Numbered from the stretch's first letter, positions 1 to 11,630 are shown. The stretch is DNA of 64,000 nt from Grammothele lineata (GCA_002150815.3 NDFF03000061.1:62001-126000), one strand, 5' to 3'. Notes: generated by a model from the sequence alone, not told the origin. A program made the numbers and translations.

Positions 1-227
1 GGCGGAGAGGGCGCAGCAGCGTCTTTGCAGCGCCGGTATTTCAAGAGATGAGGCTTTGACATGCCTGTCCTGTAGGCGTCCGCGCCTTCCGGCATCCCGT
101 GTGCCTCTTCAAGGTACAAAACCTTGCAGGAGTCCTCGTATTTGGGTCCAGCGGGCGTTCTGGCTAACGTCACGAGAGCAGAGTACAACTTTGATAGCAC
201 GACAACTGTATGCTCAGTGAGTATCAT
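1..227 (-). other. Possible partial gene at the left edge (uncertain)
   Basis: On the minus strand an open frame runs from an ATG at 227-225 to the window edge without a stop (about 75 codons). It reads MILTEHTVVVLSKLY and includes GPKYEDSCKVLYLEEAHG. I do not recognise it. The plus strand is also open here, from base 2 to a TGA near 212, so a convergent gene ending about 100 bp from the cdc37 stop is an equally good reading. Only one can be real, and the sequence inside the window does not decide. Confidence 0.2.
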
Positions 228-316
228 ACACCAACCCATGACTTCGTCGTAGCACAAATCCTCGGGACGCGCGGGACACCGATGCGCGGGCGCAGCAACA
301 AACCTCCTCGACCAAC

Positions 317-2135
317 TCAATCCTGCCCATCCGCACTATCAGCCTCCTCCGTCTCGTCGTCCTCGTCGTCCGCTTCGTCAGCCTCGTCCGCCTTCTCGCC
401 GTTCTTCTCCTTCTTCCCGCGGCCCGTCTCGTCCCGGATGCCCTCTTCCGAGAAGCTCAGGATACCCGCGAGCTCGAGCAGCTTCACGACCTGCTCCGCC
501 TGCTCGACACGCATGTTCGCGAGCGCCTTGTTGACCTCGTCCAGGCTCTGGTTCCGGAGCGCCTGCTGCATCGGCTCGTCGAAGCCCTCGAAGACCTCCC
601 AGCGCATCTGCAGCGCGCGCCGGACCTCCTCGACCGTCACGTTCTCGAAGCCGGGGCCCTCGAGCTCGAGGTGCTCCGGGGGAGGACCGTCGGGCACGTT
701 GAACGCGATCGCGACGTTCGGGTTCTCGGGCACGAGCTGGATTTGCTCGCCTGCAGAGGCCTCTTCGGCTTTGGATATCCGCACGCGCTCGACGAGGTGC
801 GCGTACGTGTCCTGCACGTCCTTCTCGAACACTCCCGTGGCGCGCGGGTCGCCTGCGATTAGCCTGCGCGAGGAAGAGCGACGTGTGAGTAGGGAAGCGG
901 AGCGGAAACGAGTAGGTCGGAGGACGGAGGGCGGAAAGCGGACAGCGGGATGCGGAATGCGGCGGGCGGAGGAGGGAAGGACTCACTTGCGGAAGAGCAT
1001 CGAAGGCCCGTCCTTGCCGAGCTTGTCACAGTACTGGAGGAGCAGGCTCTGGTGCACGCACTGCAGCGCCCACTGCGTCTCGCCGTCACTCTGCGCGCGG
1101 AACGCGGCGACGAGAAGCGCGTCGGACGCGCCGGGGACGTAGACGTCGCGGTGTGCCTTGATGAACTCCCACGACTTCTCGTATCCGCGCAGGGGGAGGT
1201 GCGAGAACGCCTCGAGCGACGGCGTGAGCTCGGGCAGGTCCGCATCGTCGTCCTGCGCCGCGGCGGACTTTGACGAAGAAGCCTCCGGCTGGTCGAAGGG
1301 AGCTGCGGCGATGCCCCTGGGGTTGAGCGTCTCGAACTCGGTGACCGTCGTCGTCGTCTTGGGTTTGTCGACGATCGCGTTCTTCACAGGCGGTGGTGCA
1401 GGTTTGGGAGGGACATACTGGGCGCGGTTTGTTCGCTCTGGGGTTTGGAATGCGCGAGAAGAAGACGGGACTCACATGCGAATCAAACCCATCGTGTATA
1501 TCCTCCGAAGTGATCTTGCTGTGTTGCTCCTCCTCTTCCTTCACCAAGTCCGTACGCAGCTTCTCTTGCGCCTCGTCGATCTTAGTCAAGTGTCCTTTCA
1601 GGCCCGTGACAAGCGCATCGCCAAGTTTCGGATCGTCCTTCTCCACCCCACTCTTCTTCGCATCCTCCCAGATCTGCAGCATGAGCGACAGGAGCATCGC
1701 GTCGTACGTCGGCTGATTCGGAGCGTTTGTGGGCGGCGCGTCGGGAGAGGGATTCGTCTTGAACTTTTCAACCAATGAAGAGAAGTGTGCGGGCCCTTGC
1801 GACTCGACCTCCTCGGCAATCTTGGCGATACGAGGCTTCAGGACGTCATTGCAGGCAATGTCGGCCTTGATGGACGCTATGCGGAGTTTGCGCTCCTCGC
1901 GTTGTTCATGGATCGAGCGTTGCTTCCATCTACGATGTTTGCTCGGAAACTCATAACGAGACGATGAGGGGAAGGAGAACGCACCGAATGAGAGACTTCT
2001 TGTCTACATTGGGGTGGCCCTCGATGTCAGAGTCGTCCGAGAGCTATCAATGGATTCAGTCACTTCAGCGAGATCAAATTGACCGTATGACTTGCGCACC
2101 TCAAGTTTGTCCCACTTGGAATAGTTGAGAGGCAT
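317..2135 (-). CDS. cdc37: Hsp90 co-chaperone Cdc37
   Basis: Cdc37 brings client protein kinases to Hsp90 in the cytosol. The start is fixed by the family's N-terminal signature MPLNYSKWDKLE at codons 1-12, followed after a 56-nt intron (2099-2044) by LSDDSDIEGHPNVDKK, which holds the conserved CK2 phosphoserine context. A second intron (1984-1930) precedes RWKQRSIHEQREERK. Later exons carry the Hsp90-binding middle domain, including SWEFIKAHRDVYVPGASDA and WALQCVHQSLLLQYC. The C-terminal part (MFEKDVQDTYAHLVERV onward) ends in a very acidic tail rich in E, A and D. Further short introns lie around 1480-1385 and 985-833. The gene is complete and unremarkable. Confidence in identity is high; exact inner splice sites are inferred from frame continuity. 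Confidence 0.97.
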
Positions 2136-2736
2136 CGGTATGCACGAGGGAAGGAACAGGGAGAGGGAAACGGACGGAGCAAGGTGGACGCCACAGATGG
2201 AAGCCGTATACTTAATACGATTGAAGGAAGTCTTGCACTGCAGCTGTCATTGTGTAGCTGTAGGCGTCGACCTTTCTGGAAGGTCGGAGAACAAGGACGA
2301 CGCCATTTCCATCGCACACATCGGACAACATATCAACATCTGGAGTCCCACTAGCTGGTTGTACAAGAGATTGGAATGAAATCGAGATGGCGTGTCGCGA
2401 GAGAACAGCGAGAAACAACGAGCGGATTGCCCTCCTTATGTCTCCGGCAGCCAAGCGATTGCGCGGAAAGCTCTGGACGCGCAGTGGCTGTGAATCGTGA
2501 TGCACTAAAAAGTGCATAAGTAACTACCGGATGCTTACATACGCTTTCGTCATCTCTTCGAACAATTGAGCGGGTGGGCCTGCCACTTGCAACAAGTATT
2601 TAATCTTGAAGATGAATGAAATTTTTGTCGATACTCGCCCTACTATGCGATTCCCGCTGTAGCTGCCAGTAAGTAAGTAAGTTGAAGTCTTCACTGGCCT
2701 TTGTATATAATTGAATTCGGATTCTGAATCGGAAGC

Positions 2737-2831
2737 TTACAGCAGATTGCGAAATGGATGAGACTGACCGAATTTTTTGGAGCAACGTGTGACGTGCTGG
2801 AAGACTCCGATCTTCCGACGCATCTTCCGAC
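2737..2831 (+). repeat. Left arm of a 95-bp inverted repeat
   Basis: Read on the plus strand, from TTACAGCAGATTGCG to CATCTTCCGAC, this segment matches the reverse complement of 3232-3326 with one visible mismatch (AGCAACG against AGCGACG). The two arms enclose about 400 bp of unrelated sequence. Similarity decays just outside the inner ends and stops abruptly at TTACAG on the outer ends. No clear target-site duplication is seen. It could be the termini of a small non-autonomous DNA transposon or an inverted duplication of a fragment. Confidence 0.85.
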
Positions 2832-3231
2832 CAGGTCTTCCAGCCTGTTAAGCGCCCACGGGCCGTCGTTCTCCGGCTGCAGAGAAAGGCATCTGCTTGA
2901 CTGTACACCACCGTCAACGATAGCGAGGGTAAAAATTGACGTGAAGCGGCATTGTAAGACGTATATCGTCCTTTCATGTCCATTTACATCGCTTCCGGTG
3001 AATGGAGTTTCAATACAGAGAATTATTTCCACGTTCTAAACTGTTGTTCCGCGAGTAATTATGTGCTTAGCTAGTCCAAAATTCCTCTAAAAATTCTGTA
3101 TGTGCACTGGTGCATGAAGAACCACTTTTACAGTCGCACCGGCCTGTTTACCTCACGCTGACATGCGAATGAGGTGCATGGCCAGTCTCCGAGTTGCCCA
3201 GCTTATCGGCGCCTAAGGGCCGGAAGGTTGC

Positions 3232-3326
3232 GTCGGAAGATGCGTCGGAAGATCGGAGTCTTCCAGCACGTCACACGTCGCTCCAAAAAATTCGGTCAGT
3301 CTCATCCATTTCGCAATCTGCTGTAA
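3232..3326 (-). repeat. Right arm of the 95-bp inverted repeat
   Basis: Reverse-complement partner of 2737-2831, 94 of 95 positions identical by eye. It includes a run of six A (six T in the partner) and the doubled motif GTCGGAAGATGCGTCGGAAG. In both arms the same peptide (SEDASEDRSLPARHT) is open on the strand shared by the two copies, but nothing suggests it is a gene. Confidence 0.85.
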
Positions 3327-4134
3327 TTGAACCGGTGGAGCGCCCTGTCGAATTGATTCGAAGCCCACCATACTGCGCGGGTCCGGGGCCCCGGTCGATC
3401 ACGTACGCCCGGTTCAGTTTCGATTCCTCTCTATTCTCCGTAAATGCGCTCGATCTCCGTATTACCGCAACGTCGATCTGTCTGACTCTCCATCGGCGAC
3501 AATGTCTGGACCCATACACACCGGTACGCTGCGGAACCGGCTCGTCGGCGCAGCCACCACGTTTCCCCGGCACCACTGCGGCGGATAGGAGCGTACCCTG
3601 AATGCGGGAAAAGGTATCTGGGGCAAACACCCCATGTAAACATTTCCGGCAGACCTAAGCACTCCGCAGAAGGGTAAGTGTTGAACGTCAGGAGCTGGAG
3701 TCTTTGACTCCATCAATGCCGCTCAGAGCACCGCAATAAGGGCTTTGGAAGAACATACATACTCGAACGTTGAAGGTACGTCAGCTATGTCCTAAAAATG
3801 ACCGTCTTCTCCCTCATACCGGCGCTCACAGAGAGCTAATCATAGTTAGGAGACGAGGAGTTCACACGTCCCGATGTTTTGCGGCGGTTTGAATCAAGGC
3901 CGTGATCGATCTTAGAATGTGAGTCCCGATGTGACAACCCTCTACCGAATGCTATACCCTCTAATTTTTGTCACTCCAGGTGCTGCGGCCCCTTCGTATG
4001 TGGCGTTCGCGGTCTGGATTCAGGATCTGCAGGAACCGGCCTTGGCCCCCTCGAAAGTGCAAACTCCATCCGCGCTGCGGCCACGATGGTCGGGCCTGAC
4101 GGCTGCGCATCTCGGAAGGCCATAACTCATATCC

Positions 4135-4141
4135 TATAAAT
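4135..4141 (+). promoter_or_regulatory. TATA box of the RlpA-like gene
   Basis: TATAAAT about 160 bp upstream of the ATG at 4302. The stretch between them is pyrimidine-rich (CTCTTCGGCTTCCCCTCTC), as is usual around fungal transcription starts. Confidence 0.55.
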
Positions 4142-4301
4142 GAGCTCGCTCAATCCTCCGAAGTCATCATCCCATCTCTTCGGCTTCCCCTCTCTCCTCG
4201 GCGTATAGTTCCAGTCGGCTTTCGCCTTGCCACTCATTCGTTGAACCACCTCTCAACTTCACAAAGCTACTCTTAGCACAACACTTTCTAAGCCGATTAC
4301 C

Positions 4302-5045
4302 ATGTCTCCCATCACTACCTTCGTCTACGTCTTCGCTCTCCTTGCCACCGCGTTCGCGGCGCCTGTTGAGAAGCGTTCGTACTCTGGTCAGGTATGTACT
4401 GTGATTCGTATCGAGCAACGCGTGTCCTAACGTGCTCTCTCCGCATAGGCCACCTGGTTCGAGGTTGGCCTCGGTGCGTGCGGCATCACCAACTCCGACA
4501 GCGACAAGATCATTGCGCTCTCGTCCTCCCTTTACGGTAGCGGCGGCTACTGCGGTCAGGTGAGACTGGAACATCTTGTGCTAACCAAGACGCTTACGCT
4601 TCTGGTCAGACCGTTTCGATCACTTACAACGGTAACACCGTGACTGCCACCGTCGAGGACGAGTGCCCCGGCTGCGGCACCAACGACATCGGTACGTGCT
4701 CCTCTATCAGTCGTTCTTGATGGTACATATGCTTACTGGATGCTACTCTGCACAGATCTCAGCCCTTCGCTCTTCGAAGAGCTCGGTGATCTCGACACCG
4801 GTGTGCTCGATGTCACCTGGTCGTTCTCCGACTCCTCGAGCTCGTCCGATGCGACCACCACCTCCAGCTCGAAGACGAAGACCTCCACGAAGACCTCCAC
4901 GAAGACTTCCACGAAGACGTCCTCCAGCCACTCGAGCCACGGCACCTCCGGTGCCCGCCCCTCTGGTGCCGCCGCCAACTTCCGCGCCGCTCCTTCGGAC
5001 GGCCCCCGGTCGGACGCCCCTCATCCTCCCCAGCCGAGCGCGTAA
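4302..5045 (+). CDS. Secreted RlpA/barwin-like double-psi beta-barrel protein with Ser/Thr-rich tail
   Basis: Four exons (4302-4391, 4449-4559, 4610-4691, 4756-5045) give about 190 residues. Residues 1-20 are a signal peptide (hydrophobic FVYVFALLATAFAA), followed by a Kex2-like VEKR. The mature domain begins ATWFEVGLGACG and continues with CGQTVSITYNG and VEDECPGCGTNDIDLSP, the usual motifs of the RlpA-like double-psi beta-barrel family related to expansin, barwin and cerato-platanin-like fungal secreted proteins. Cysteines are paired as in the family. The barrel ends at about residue 105 and is followed by a low-complexity tail with SSSSS runs and a KTSTKTSTKTSTKT repeat, then a Pro/Ser-rich end. 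The tail looks O-glycosylated. No GPI signal is evident. Such proteins act outside the cell on walls or plant surfaces; the exact ligand is unknown. Confidence 0.9.
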
Positions 5046-5769
5046 GCGCACGCTGGCGCCCACTCGCGTCTCGTCCCGATCGCAACCGCCGACTGGATCG
5101 CCCCACCTCTTAATCGCGCGGTATCGAAGTCACGTCGTCCGTGACTCTCTATCCCGCCACGACGGGCCGAGTCGCTAACGCCACCCCTCTCCCCTTTCCC
5201 TGTAGCGGAAGGAAACGGAGTGGGCCGCGTACCGGCCTGGTGCCGGTGTTCCATACGTAGACACCATCCGCCGCTCGCGGGCTCGCTTGCAGGTGAACGG
5301 AGGGCTCTACGGACTATGGTTGAGCTTGTAGCTCTACTGCCGCCACTGTGTTGGCGATCGCGTTTGTAGCGTAGTACGGTCGACGCCCCGGTATCGTGTC
5401 CGCCTGGAGTGGGCGCGCATGAGGCGTCGCGGTGAAATAGAAGCATCCGAACTATTTATTGAATATTTCAGTCTGCCTGCTTCTCTTGGCAGACCGCGCG
5501 AGTCCTTGGATCACGGATATCGATTGAATTCTGCTCCGCCCTCGCGCCACATGCGCTGTCCGCGAACGTACAGGTGTACAGGAGTACGGCCTCACACGGA
5601 CCTTCGGACTCGGCCTGAGCGCGCGTCTGTTGCATACTTCCATGATCGAGACTCGGATCATCCTCTGAGAACGCATGTTTAAGAACAAGGCTCAGCGCTG
5701 GGTCTGTTTTCTCTCTTGTGTCTTTCTCTTCCTCTACTTCTTTCGTTTCACGAACTACACGTCTAATAT
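5046..5769. other. Intergenic spacer
   Basis: No supportable gene. The last 100 bases are strongly pyrimidine-rich (CTCTCTTGTGTCTTTCTCTTCC), typical of the leader just upstream of a fungal start codon, and belong to the gene that follows. Confidence 0.5.
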
Positions 5770-7082
5770 GAGCTCTTCCATGAAAGAGTATTCTGTGGGT
5801 GGACACGGAAACCGTTTCACGTCGACGACTGAAATTGTCACAGATTGTCACTGGATTCTTCGTGCAAGATGATCCAGGAGCTGACGCTAAAGCAATCGGC
5901 GGGGTTAGCTGTCTCTCGATAGCATCTCACGCACAGCTGATATACAGCTACTTATGCGTGCAGCTACCACCACGTCTCGGGCTCTTAGACGAGTCACCCC
6001 AACGTTGGGAAACATTCAAGGCCCGTATAGCGGAGCTGAACACGGCCGCCACACCTGGAACACAGTACAAAGTGTTTTTCTTCTCCAGACACGGAGAGGG
6101 TGTGCGTGAGTTCCAGCAAGGCTTGAGCTCTGCGTCTAGCATGTCATCAACGTTTGCCTACAGACAACGTTGGCGAGCGCAAGTATGGTACCATAGAGGT
6201 ATGCTCCCCTGTATTGCCTCGCGCCACATCGATTCACACCGCTCACATCCTTATGGTAGTGGGACAAGTGCGCACCGCAGCCTATCAATAACGTACGGCA
6301 CAAACGTATGCTAACGTTTATGCGGCAGGGACTGGTCAAAGCGTTACGGCGACGTAGAGTTTGTGTGGGGCCCCGACCCCGATTTGACAGACGTGGGTGT
6401 CACCCAGGCCAGAACAGCACGGGAACTTTGGAAGAGCGAGCTACAATACGGAATCCCGCTCCCGAAGAAGCACTACGCGAGCCCAATGAAGAGAGCGTTG
6501 CACACCTTCAGAGAAACGTTTGAGGAAGAGGGGATCGATGATCCGAACGGACTCCGCACTCTCATTCTCGAGGTGATTCCTTGCAGTGGTGCGCGTATCC
6601 ACAAGCTTACAGGTATTCCGAAAGAATTTGCGCGAGGAGTACGGTGAACACACGTGCGATCTTCGCCGCCCGCGCTCGGCGATCGCAGAAGAATTCCCGC
6701 CACCAACGTATAGTTTCGAGGACGGGTTCACAGAAGAGGACGTGCTGTGGAAAGCGGGTGAACGAGAGACCAAAGAGCACGTCCGCAGTCGTGCGCGGCA
6801 GGTCCTAGACCGAATCTTTGCACAGGACGAGGAAACCTGTGAGTTGTTCACACAGCGAACTTAGAAATGCAGTCTGACGCAACACGGGAGATATCTGTAT
6901 CACTGCCCACAGCGGGATTATCAACGGATTCGTGGGGACTTTTGGGCGTCCACGGTATGGGCTGCCCACTGGAGGTAAATATGTCCGCGAATATCACGTT
7001 CGAAGAAAGTGCTTACACACGCTGCACAGGTATACTACCTCTGGTAATCAAGGCGGTCGAGAGAGAGAAGGATGGATCATGA
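5770..7082 (+). CDS. Histidine phosphatase (phosphoglycerate mutase-like, fungal PMU type)
   Basis: Member of the histidine phosphatase superfamily, a cytosolic phosphatase/phosphomutase fold. Visible landmarks in order: TGFFVQDDPGADAKAIG near the start, RLGLLDESPQRWETFKARIAELN, the catalytic FFFSRHGEG (RHG motif, phosphohistidine), VWGPDPDLTDVGVTQARTA, PLPKKHYASPMKRALHTF, EYGEHTCDLRRPRS, EDGFTEEDVLWKAGERETK and the second catalytic histidine in ITAHSGIINGF. The protein ends LPLVIKAVEREKDGS. The ATG at 5770 (MSSSMKEYS) is preferred; a further in-frame ATG is at 5782. Several introns interrupt the frame, with clear acceptors before ATTGTCACTGG and CTACCACCACG and a last intron inside LPTGG/ILPL. 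The junctions around 6093-6340 (after RHGE) are ambiguous. Family members in fungi are often of unknown substrate, so no specific reaction is assigned. Confidence 0.85.
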
Positions 7083-7482
7083 TGCGTGAGGCCTTGAGGG
7101 GATGACTAGAATGGCTGTCTTTCTGGAATATCTTGGCGCAGGGCGTTGTGTATGACCCTAGGCGTCAGGTGTCAGTGAAACTAGAATTTTCTGTTGGGTC
7201 GTTTCATGGATCGAATTACCTCTCGAGCAGACATGCTGCCGAATACCTAAATGATGTTCACTGGTGAAATGAAAGGTGGCCGTGAGGAGGATCGAAAGTG
7301 GGCCCATCATAGGCGCCCGGAGGTGGTCCGTGCGTGAGTGAGCGCACGTTGCGCAATGAGCCTTCTCCAACTAAGACTACTTATTATCTGGTCCTCATCG
7401 CACCTCGCCCTCTCCTCGTTGTCTCCCCCGCCCTCGTCGCAGCCCACTTCATCCACGCCGGCACGCCGGTCGCTTCCCAAGC
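7083..7482. other. Intergenic spacer / leader of the zf-C3H1 gene
   Basis: 400 bp without a gene. The final 80 bases are CT-rich (CCTCGCCCTCTCCTCGTTGTC), consistent with the promoter and leader of the next gene. Confidence 0.5.
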
Positions 7483-10400
7483 ATGTCCGGCTCACTCCTC
7501 GCGGAACAAGCGCAAGAAGTCCCTTCCCAGCTCCCGTCCTCGGATCCGCCCACAGAGGACACTGCAGCCTCGTTGCGAGCCGCGGCTCTTCTCACACTCC
7601 GATCCAAGAAGCGCAAGGCCATTACGAATGGCTCTGAGCCTCGCCTTCCACCCCGCGCCGCTGTTGCGCCTCCTTCAATCGAGCTCGACTATGGCTCTGA
7701 AGCGGCTGCAGGATCGTCTTCCGCCGCCACACCCTCCGTCCCCGCCCCGGTCCCCTCGGCACCCGTGAAGAGCGAGCCGATGGAGGTGGATCGCTCGTTG
7801 TCTAGAGAGGAGGGTGAGATTAGCGACTCAGAGGACCCGCCCGTCAGCCTGCCGCCTCCCCCAGAACCTTCGACGCCTCGACTGAAGCAAGTACAACCTA
7901 TCGCCCCTCAAATGTTGCCGCCTTCATTACCGATCCCCAAGGTCGAGCCTATGTCCCCTGCACTCGGTTTTGCCAACCCGTCACAACCTGCTGTTTTACC
8001 CACCGCCCCCTCGCCACAATCAGTTGATGAGAACCATGTCCGGCCCGGCCTTCCTCGTGAGTCTAACGGGGCGTCTTTGGTTGGCATAATTTGACTCCAG
8101 GTTCGCAGTAACGCAAGCCCAGTACGACACTGCTAAGGATATTGTCTTAGACCTTCTAGGTTGGGGCGTCCAACCCGAATATCTCGTTAAATGCGGTCTC
8201 AGTCGGGAGATCGTGTACTACGTCTTCTACGAGCTCAATCTCCGTCTCCCGTCCAATCTCGACACAGCTGGCCTATCTCCATATATCCCCTCCCAGCCTC
8301 CTCTACGAACGGATACCCGCAGAGAAAGCATGTCTAGTGCCCCCAAGGCGCCAGCTTCGATATCAACGCCTGCCCCAGTGCTACCTCCGGCTGGACCGCC
8401 GTCATCTCTGTCTGCGTCGGCGATGCCATTTGTTCCCAGTTCCACTAATGACGGTGAGGCGGTATCAGTCAGTCTTAACGACATGGAGCAACAGCGCAAG
8501 GCGGAGCTGCGTGCCCGTAAAGCTATTTCGGAATCCCGCAAGCTGAAGCAGCAGAGATCCATCTCCAGCGTAGACACCTCGCCTGCCTCGACACCTTTGA
8601 CGCGGGCCGATAATGGTGCAAGTTCCATGGCAATCACCACGACGGTGGACGACTTTTTGAACAGCATCGAGTCTACTGCTCCTAGCGATACGACGCCTCC
8701 CGCCAGCGTGGTCTCTATCCCTCCGCCGCCACCTGTCCGGACTTTCTCTTCAGAGGCCATGGTAGTGGACGAGATTCCAGGCCTTACTGGAGGCATCACC
8801 GATTATCCCCCCCTCTCTCGGCCGCCGGCTCGCTCTGCCTCAGTGTCGGATGCTCAGTCACCCCCGCCTTCAATGGCGTCGGTCACCTCGGTCACGTCGA
8901 TAGCTTCCGCTCAGTCGACTTTGCTCCCTCCCTCAACTTTAGCTCCCGGCGATGATCTACTTCCGTACGACGACGACATGGACACGATACCTGGATTGTT
9001 CCAGATGCGCGCCTCCTCCGAAGAACGGTCAAATGGATTCCGGAGGAGCGTGAAGCGACCTGTGGCTGCCGACTTCGTTGACATGGACCCTGGCCCGTCT
9101 AGGAGGCACTCCCACCACCACCACGGCGACTCGCACCGTCCTGCTCAACGCCGCAAGCTGACGGGTTTCGCTGGGCTCACTCAGCGACGTTGCATCATCG
9201 AACTCAGTGACACCGAAGATGAAGGAGACGTTAGCACGCCTTCTTCTAGTGGCCTGCCCTCGCGCACCGACTCCAGAGGCCCTATCGCCGTCACGCCTCA
9301 GCCATCAGTTGTTCCAACTCCTGCTATCAGCACGCCCTCTACACCTTCTCTACCTGCCTTATCCGCGTTGGAAGAGAAAGAGGAACAGATTCGCAAGATG
9401 CGCGAGATGATTGCCAGACGAGAACAGGACCGCCTGAGGAAGCTCGCCGTTGTGAGTATTCTCTTACGTTCTGCCTTCCCTTTTCTCAGCCATCCGATAG
9501 AAGTCGCGCTCGACACCGTCGTCGGACGTTCAGACGAATGGTGTTGCCGTTAAAGAAGAAGAAGATGAGACGTCTGCCGCGCGATCTCTTCAGTCCATGG
9601 GTAGTGGTTCTTCATCAACAACCACTCCTGATCCCTATTCTGCATCTGAGGAACGCACTGTCGACGCTCTGCTCTCGCCTGGTACGTTCAATGCCGCCGT
9701 CGAAGCACGGACATTACTGACGCTTGATGAAGACGCGAATGGACAGCTGACAGCGCCTCAGTCAGATTCAAACTCAACCGAGGAAGCGACTCCTCTCGGT
9801 GCTCATCCCTTCCTATCTTGCGCTGTAGTACCCGCTGACGGTGACGTGCGCAGATGTATTGTCTAATACCTTCGAACATTCGACTGCTAGTAACATGGGT
9901 GCGTCCTCCAGTTATCGTGTTAGAGTCATCTACCCCTCCCTCATTCCTGGCTTTTTCCAACTATTTTCTTGTCTATGTGATTTTTGCACGACTGTCCGTG
10001 ATTATTTGGTGGTATCTTTCATTCAAATCGTCGTCGTACTTTTTATGACACTTCTTTCAGTGCTGACGGACGAAGCCCGACAAGAACTGGCAAGAATTCT
10101 TCCTTCTTTCGCCGCGCTTCATGCGGCTTTTAGTATATATGCTTAACGTTTCTCTTTCGGGTTGTTTGTCCCAAACTTTCATTCATGTTTGCTTCCTACC
10201 ATGTTCGTTCTGCTGTTACAGGTCGCCCGTTCTGAAGCACAGAACGAGGATATGGAAGTCGACGTCATTGGTGCAGATCCAGAGACGTCGACTCAGGTGC
10301 GTGTGGTTTTCTGGTCTCAATGCGTAGATCTCATGGCGCCTCTTATGACATTTGACTGACGCATATTGATAGGTTGCTATAGACGACGCGTCATTCGGCA

Positions 10401-10949
10401 CGGAGAATCCGTCAAACAATGATCCGCCAGCATTCCAAACTTACCACTCTATTCTAGATCATCATCCATTCTTACGCGCAACACCTCGCGAAGGCGGCAT
10501 GCTAGTTCCCCTTCCGTCATTAGCCTCATCTTCCACAGCTTCCGACATTGATCTCAAGCCATTAAAGCAAGCTACAATATTGAAGTATATGTCCGATAAT
10601 ACCCGGCAGGTGTGCCCGTTTGAGCTCAGCGGGGAGTGCAGAGACAAGGATTGCGAAAACCTTCATCTCTCCCGCATCTCGACGCTTGAGCCGGATGGTA
10701 CGTCCATCTCCTATCGAAGTCAATTGCTGATATCTTCATTCGTCTTCCCGCATTCCGCGTCATACTTTGCAACATTCCCATAATGCAGATGAGGACATTG
10801 CGCAGTACTTGTGCGCCGCGACACCGACAGGCCAGCGCTACGGCGTCGACGTCTTCCGGAAAGCACTAGATGTAGTCCGACTTGCCCACCCCGGTCTTTC
10901 GCTCGACGCGCGCGTGCAAGAGGCCTTGACCCGACTAGGACTCCGATAG
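7483..10949 (+). CDS. Red1/ZFC3H1-like nuclear RNA-decay factor candidate (C-terminal zf-C3H1 finger)
   Basis: A large, mostly disordered protein rich in Ser, Pro and Thr. The N-terminal part has SREEGEISDSED, an acidic motif typical of Red1/ZFC3H1-type proteins. After an intron ending at 8108 (frame TQAQYDTAKD) comes a conserved-looking block, IVLDLLGWGVQPEYLVKCGL and REIVYYVFYELNLRLP. The middle holds basic and coiled segments (LSALEEKEEQIRKMREMI near 9356-9412). The C-terminal exons read YHSILDHHPFLRATPREGGM and VCPFELSGECRDKDCENLH, a CCCH finger of the putative zf-C3H1 family, then DEDIAQYLCAATPTGQRYG and a terminal helix ending LGLR. Family knowledge: Red1 and ZFC3H1 scaffold the MTREC/PAXT complexes that feed RNA to the nuclear exosome. 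The assignment rests on the finger and the EEGEIS motif. Exons between 9840 and 10220 are small and their borders uncertain. Confidence 0.75.
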
Positions 10950-11630
10950 TCGGTGCCAACGCTCAAGTAGCGCGTCGCGCGACCTCTCCCTCAAGTCGTC
11001 GAGACACCGCCGCCAGATGCAGGTGCAACCACCTACCTCTCTGGGCGGAGAAGACCTTTGCGGAGATCGATGTGGATGCGTAAAGAGCGCGAGGCGCCAC
11101 CGGTCACGCGCCTATGGCAAGGGCGCGTGGCTGGCAGAAGAAGAGGATGAGTGCTCGTCGCGTACGATGGTGTCGCGGTGATCGTCGGTGGGGTGGAGTG
11201 CGCCCGTCTCTCCCGTCTCAGCGCGAGCTAGCGCGAGGGTGAGCTGGACGCGCTTCGCGTTGCTGGTGTCAAGATAAAGATGATGTGCGCTACGTCGGCT
11301 CGTGCTTTGGATTGTAGTCGGCGTGCGTTGTCCGTGTTGGTTAGCTACGAGCGACGGTTGTTTGTTGGTTTACAATTGTATTGATTTTGCCTGTTGGCTG
11401 CTTCTCGACTTGAAGGTGTGTGCGAGTGACTCCAAGATCTGCCTATTGCACGCTGTCATATGACACCGCTCACAATTTTGTAAATCGAGAACGTTCATGA
11501 AAGCATCGTAAGGTAATCGCTACTAATACATCGAAAGCGTGGGTCGTGCGATCCAAAATCCAAGTCGTGATATGCAAGTCCTCAAGAAGTCATGTCCAAG
11601 AAGGCGTCTGACATCATGCCACCCACGCGC
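10950..11630. other. Convergent intergenic region
   Basis: 680 bp between two stop codons of convergent genes. It holds the two 3' untranslated regions; an AGATAAAGATG and TTGTTGGTTTACAATTG stretch are the only AT-rich spots. Nothing else seen. Confidence 0.5.

Larger units (their letters stand above)
2136..4301. other. Gene-free spacer, upstream of cdc37 and of the RlpA-like gene
   Basis: About 2.2 kb with no protein I can support. Open frames here are short and lack family features. It contains the cdc37 promoter side, a 95-bp inverted repeat (2737-2831 and 3232-3326, listed separately), a short palindrome at 2501-2518 (ATGCAC, six A/T bases, GTGCAT) and the TATA box of the downstream gene. 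The base composition is more AT-rich than the flanking genes. Confidence 0.6.

Noticed and set aside
210..1142. 310-codon plus-strand frame over the cdc37 region
   Set aside because: It is antisense to cdc37 exons and Ser/Arg-rich; the minus strand holds the recognisable protein.
2600..3601. Short frames that read through both arms of the 95-bp inverted repeat
   Set aside because: Both give the same peptide only because the DNA is repeated; no start context, no family and no splice logic.
5675..5769. Upstream ATG adding a hydrophobic segment to the histidine phosphatase
   Set aside because: The hydrophobic residues come from a pyrimidine-rich leader (CTCTTGTGTCTTTCTCTTCC); family members start close to TGFFVQDDP.
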